Assembly: GCA_035048485.1 (NCBI GenBank)
Contig: CM068590.1
Span: forward strand, 434,001-498,000
Length of the DNA: 64,000 bases
Source: Pteria penguin
Lineage: Eukaryota; Mollusca; Bivalvia; Pterioida; Pteriidae
Direction of reading: 5' to 3'
Shown here: in pieces, positions 61,344-64,000 of the stretch
Position numbering within the stretch: the stretch's first letter is position 1
Layout: the number at the start of each line of letters is the position of its first letter
Notes under the pieces: model-generated
The model's input: only the letters and a program-made list of their open reading frames with translations
Told to the model about the DNA's origin: nothing
Database searches by the model: none
Made by a program: the position numbers and the translations under genes

Positions 61344-61739
61344 TTCTAAAAGGATAATCCGCCATACACCCTCCGCCAAGCTCTTAAAACTACTTATGTA
61401 TTGACCCATTACATAACCTTTGCAAACCACCACTTAAAGGGTTACCCGTCATACACACTCCCGTAAAATTTCTGACGTCATAATATGTTTTTATTGTGTT
61501 CTACGTCATTTTGCGGGAAAACTGTAGTGATTATAGCACTTAATACGTCAGTCCCACAGTTAACGTGAAACGGTCTTTTGATAGGAAAAATAACCCTTAC
61601 ACAGACAAGAAGAATAACTCTTACACGGATAACAAAGATAACTGTCTATCTCTCTTTGCTACTACTGCAGCATTTGTCGTCTAGCTTCTTTGAAGATAGG
61701 TTGACTGATTTTTGTGTCATATCTCTCCAAGTATAAAAT

Positions 61740-61910
61740 ATTGTAAAAACGGCATTTGCCTGATGTATTGCGTAGAAGTTCATACTTTTGTAAGGGACCT
61801 ACTCGATGGCGTGAGGGATCTTTAACCTGCCACGTCTGCCGTAACACAGGACCTCGGTCTACACTGTCTTGTTCAAAAGACAGGACACAGGTCCAAAGGT
61901 AACCGGGGAC
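61740..61910 (-). mobile_element. SINE body leading into the head array
   Basis: Minus-strand SINE body (GGCATTTGCCTGATGTATTG; GACCTCGGTCTACACTGTCT on plus). Where its tRNA-like head should be, it passes directly into the 67-bp tandem array that follows. Confidence 0.7.
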
Positions 61911-63155
61911 CTCTCAGTCACGTGCCGAAAACCTTGTCCACTGAGTCACACGGGTATACCCTGGGAACCGGTGATCTCTCAGTCACGTGTCTAATACCTG
62001 ATCCACTGAGCCACGTGAGTATACTCACGGTTACCAGAGGATCTCTCAGTCACGTGCCGGACACCTGGTCCACTGAGCCACATGAGTATACCCACAGTTA
62101 TCAGAGGATCTCTCAGTCACGTGCTGAACACCTGGTCCACCGAGTCACATGAGTATACCCACGGTTACCAGAGGATCTCTCAGTCACGTGCTGAACACCT
62201 GGTCCACCGAGCCACATGAGTATACCCACGGTTACCAGAGGATCTCTCAGTCACGTGCCGAACACCTGGTCCACTGAGCCACATGAGTATACCCACGGTT
62301 ACCAGAGGATCTCTCTGTCACGTGCCAAACACCTGGTCCACTGAGCCACATGAGTATACCCACAGTTATCAGAGGATCTCTCAGTCACGTGCCGAACACC
62401 TGGTCCACCGAGCCACATGAGTATACCCACGGTTACCAGAGGATCTCTCTGTCACGTGCCGAACACCTGGTCCACTGAGCCACATGAGTATACCCACGGG
62501 AACTGGGGACCTCCCAGTCACGTACTTTATACCTGGTCCACTTAGCCACATCGGTATATACATGGGAATCGTGGACCTCTCAGTCACGTGCAGAAAATCT
62601 TGTCCACTGAGCCACACGGGTATACCCACAAGAACCGGGGATTTCTCAGTCACGTGCTTGATACCTGGTCCAATGAGCCACACGGGTGTACCCATGGGAA
62701 CTGGGGACCTCTCACGTGCCTACCAGTAATACTTGGTTCACTGAGCCACATGGTTACATCCACGGGAACCGTTGACCTCTCAGTCACGTGCTTAATACCT
62801 GGTCCACTGAGCCACACGGGTGTACCCATGGGAACTGGGGACCTCTCACGTGCCTACCAGTAATACTTGGTCCACTGAGCCACATGGGTACATCCACGGG
62901 AACCGGTGACCTCTCAGTAACGTGCTTAATACCTGATCCATTGAGCCACACGGGTACACCCACGGGAGACGGTGACCTCTCAGTCACGTGGTTAATACCT
63001 GATCCATTGAGCCACACGGGTACACCCACGGGAGACGGTGACCTCTCAGTCACGTGCTAAATACCTGGTCTACTAAACCACAGGGGTATACTCTCGGGAA
63101 CCAGTGACCTCTCACTCACGTGCCGAACACCTCGTCCACTGAACCACACCGGTTC
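61890..63155 (-). repeat. Tandem array of SINE tRNA-like heads, about 67 bp x 19
   Basis: Nineteen units of the type CTCTCAGTCACGTGCCGAAC ... CTGGTCCACTGAGCCAC ... GGTATACCCACGGG. Reverse-complemented, a unit reads GTGTGGCTCAGTGGACCAGG, then ACTGAGAGGTCCCCGGTTCC. This lines up with the head of the 13-kb SINE (GTGTGGTCTAGCGGATAAGG, then GTCGAGAGGTCCCGTGTTCG). Two units (near 62709 and 62840) share a variant CACGTGCCTACCAGTAATAC, showing a larger local duplication. Open frames in the array are by-products. Confidence 0.85.
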
Positions 63156-63684
63156 GCCTCCGTTAAGGTGTACCCTAAGAGCTATGATTAACCCTGGGAA
63201 TCAAGGATATTGGAATTTTTCTACAATTATCATATAAAAAACAACTAACAATTCCATTTATGCTCAAAATGTTGTTAAATCAGATGACGTCACAATACTT
63301 TACACCTCGGTAATACATGTACCTCGAACAAATGTTGAAAATGTATTGTGACATCACGAAATGCAATAAATATTCCGCTGAAGCAATGAGTCAATGGCAC
63401 AGAAGATGCTGATAAACTTTCCTATAACATTTGTAATATGATGATAGCCCGAACTATGTTTCTAAGAAAGTTCTTTGAAAAATTCATGGTATACCAGTGT
63501 ACACAGATGGATTGAGTAAAAAAAGTAAACAGTAAATGGACCAAAGGTTCATTCGTTCAAACCAAGTGCGCTAGACACAGTATTTCACATTTCTGGTCAC
63601 GTGATCTTATCTTATCCCCATTACGTTGACGAATGCCGTGCTGTAATCCGTTCAGCATTTAATGTCCACTATTTCACATTTCAG
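63156..63684. other. Upstream or intronic sequence of gene 3
   Basis: Ends at the splice acceptor of gene 3's first coding exon; no other feature is recognised. Confidence 0.45.
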
Positions 63685-64000
63685 GTAGCCATGATGCTTC
63701 CCATCTTTCTATTCTGCCACATTATTCCAGAAGTGATCAGCCAGGGATGGGGTGGATGGACCGGCGGATCCACAGGTGGAGAAATGGCCAATATGAACGG
63801 TGGATGGGGAGGACAACAGATGGGATTTGGTGGAGGACCTCCAGGGGGATTTGATCCTGTTCCGCCAGAATTTGCATCTGCGATGGGCGGTGGCATGAAT
63901 AGCCAACCACCACCAATGCCTCCAGGGATGATGGGCGGCAGTGTAAATCCAATGGTAGGAGGTGAAGGCACAATGGGCGGAATGGGAGGCATGGGCATGG
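63685..64000 (+). CDS. Gene 3 (5' part): secreted Gly/Met/Pro-rich protein, cut by window edge
   Basis: An acceptor (atttcacatttcag) ends at 63684, six bases later an ATG starts at 63691, and the frame stays open to the window end (103 codons). It begins with a signal peptide, MMLPIFLFCHIIPEVISQ, then a Gly/Trp-rich stretch (GWGGWTGGSTGG) and repeats rich in Gly, Met, Pro and Gln (GFGGGPPGGFDPVPPEF, MPPGMMGG). Base composition is much more GC-rich than the surroundings. No enzyme domain is seen. Gly- and Met-rich secreted proteins are common among molluscan shell and periostracum proteins, but the family cannot be named from this fragment. The acceptor-6nt-ATG layout matches gene 2. Confidence 0.7.

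Noticed and set aside
62381..63060. Several open frames of 80-105 codons on both strands
   Set aside because: They repeat with the 67-bp SINE-head array and change frame from unit to unit.
61890..63155. CRISPR-like array
   Set aside because: Units are contiguous variants of one sequence without unique spacers, and this is eukaryotic DNA.

Overview
This window looks like nuclear DNA of a bivalve mollusc. It is AT-rich and intron-rich, and packed with microsatellites, minisatellites, tRNA-derived SINEs, a Penelope-like reverse transcriptase and hammerhead-ribozyme relics. The multi-exon genes encode secreted proteins with a von Willebrand A (VWA) domain, chitin-binding modules and a laminin-G-like domain, which is the layout of the Pif/BMSP family of shell matrix proteins. 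The species cannot be named from the sequence alone.

Layout. 1-21 kb has no recognisable gene: AT-rich unique sequence, a decayed reverse-transcriptase fragment (about 5.9 kb), a group of five minisatellite arrays (8.6-17.8 kb), a SINE, a MITE and a large double hairpin. 21.0-35.1 kb, plus strand, is gene 1, a Pif-like gene: signal peptide, VWA, Thr/Pro-rich linker, two chitin-binding-type modules, a 4-Cys module, a laminin-G-like domain split over three exons, and a short last exon. 35.1-40.4 kb is the 3' intergenic space, with a complete pogo/Tigger-like non-autonomous transposon, a SINE, a (CA)n tract and a ribozyme relic. 40.4-53.2 kb, minus strand, is gene 2, a tail-to-tail paralogue of gene 1. 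Its chitin-binding and LamG exons match gene 1 in order, phase and largely in length, but the VWA/linker part is replaced by one 4.1-kb exon encoding about 1,365 residues, most of it acidic GVDQTG-type repeats. One gene 2 intron holds an antisense Penelope-like RT; another holds a 145-bp satellite with a four-unit higher-order repeat. 53.2-63.6 kb is intergenic: SINEs, a long (TA)n tract, an interstitial telomeric repeat between exact 27-bp duplications, one candidate orphan exon, and a 19-copy array made of SINE tRNA-like heads. At 63.69 kb the 5' part of a third secreted-protein gene (Gly/Met/Pro-rich) starts and runs off the edge.

Working together. Genes 1 and 2 are built from modules that mostly start and end in phase 1, so modules could be exchanged without breaking the frame. 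The inference is a small shell-matrix gene cluster in which chitin-binding plus LamG modules are kept and the N-terminal region is swapped between an adhesive/metal-binding VWA and an acidic, disordered repeat domain. As written, gene 2 has a 2-nt frameshift in its second chitin-binding exon, so it is an assembly error, a null allele or a young pseudogene. All exon boundaries were read by eye from splice motifs, phase and the comparison of the two paralogues; no transcript evidence was available.
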